From UBA11740 sp035635855 (GTDB lineage: Bacteria; Acidobacteriota; Blastocatellia; Pyrinomonadales; Pyrinomonadaceae): 64,000 nt of DNA. Made by a program: the position numbers and the translations under genes. The notes below the pieces were generated by a model. The model made no database searches and was not told the origin of the DNA. It saw only the letters and a list, made by a program, of their open reading frames with translations. Shown piece after piece: positions 63,890 to 64,000 of this stretch. The stretch lies in the NCBI GenBank assembly GCA_035635855.1, contig DASQAF010000029.1, positions 186,001 through 250,000 on the forward strand, in the 5' to 3' direction. The first letter of the stretch is position 1. Every line of letters starts with the position of its first letter.

Positions 63890-64000
63890 ATGCTCGTCAA
63901 TTGGAATAAAGACGTGGACGCCGCGCTGGCCGAAGCAAAAGCTCAGAACAAGCCTTTGTTAATAGATTTTTCTGCCGCACCTGCCTGAGGCGCCTGTGCT
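63890..64000 (+). CDS. Thioredoxin-like protein, probable selenoprotein (3' truncated by window)
   Basis: The ATG at 63890 has AAAAGAGG 9 bases upstream. The protein starts MLVNWNKDVDAALAEAKAQN, then KPLLIDFSAAPA, the first helix and strand of a thioredoxin fold of the Thioredoxin_7 type. Next is TGA at 63986-63988, followed in frame by GGC GCC TGT GCT (Gly-Ala-Cys-Ala). The TGA stands where homologs have the first Cys of CxxC, so reading it as selenocysteine gives the redox motif U33-G-A-C36. The window ends 12 bases later, so neither the SECIS nor the rest of the protein is visible. Alternatives are a point mutation (TGC or TGT to TGA) or a sequencing error. Confidence 0.65.

Overview
The window reads as chromosomal DNA of a Gram-negative, mid-GC bacterium, most likely an acidobacterium of the Blastocatellia/Pyrinomonadales type. 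This is inferred from gene style and not from a marker-gene comparison. The style includes Ser/Thr kinases with an N-terminal zinc ribbon and a formylglycine-enzyme-like tail, FHA-ABC exporters, secreted TPR proteins, very large proteins built of Calx-beta and beta-helix modules, and many families of short palindromic intergenic repeats. An outer-membrane barrel protein supports a Gram-negative envelope. No rRNA, tRNA or CRISPR array was seen.

Layout. Bases 1-13.2 kb hold housekeeping and metabolic genes: the 3' part of a cyclic beta-1,2-glucan synthase-like GH94 protein, ilvE, an M19 dipeptidase, a four-helix-bundle gene bracketed by a perfect inverted repeat, nfo and leuS. A small pair follows (short protein plus retropepsin-like aspartic protease). 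Bases 13.9-22.3 kb form a signalling and secretion cluster: zinc-ribbon kinase with an FGE-like tail, secreted TPR protein, zinc-ribbon membrane protein, and an FHA-ATPase-permease fusion. Bases 22.3-27.1 kb hold an IS200-like relic, a second TPR protein, a TlpA-type lipoprotein, greA and a DUF6916-like gene.

Bases 27.2-56.5 kb are the accessory heart of the window. A giant secreted protein of 2331 residues and one of 4603 residues share a close beta-helix module. Between them lie a GNAT acetyltransferase (with a broken copy of its 3' end further upstream), a Tat-exported DUF6916-like protein, three tandem phage-tail-collar (microcystin-dependent protein) genes ending at a clear terminator, a 2OG-Fe(II) oxygenase, a RAYT transposase and a lipoprotein. 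An outer-membrane barrel follows the second giant. No other phage gene is present, so I read this as a surface or extracellular locus of unknown purpose and the best candidate for an undescribed system.

Bases 56.6-64 kb carry a second RAYT element, a CDP-alcohol phosphatidyltransferase, a split acyl-CoA carboxylase alpha subunit (biotin carboxylase and biotin carrier as separate genes with a palindromic repeat between them), a HAD phosphatase, a hicBA toxin-antitoxin pair and a coiled-coil membrane protein. At the very end is the start of a thioredoxin-like gene whose first active-site cysteine position is TGA. That is the signature of a UxxC selenoprotein, although the window stops before a SECIS element could be seen.

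Several genes have their first or last codons written by intergenic repeats (dipeptidase, accC, both RAYTs, the HAD gene), so repeat insertion has been reshaping gene ends here.
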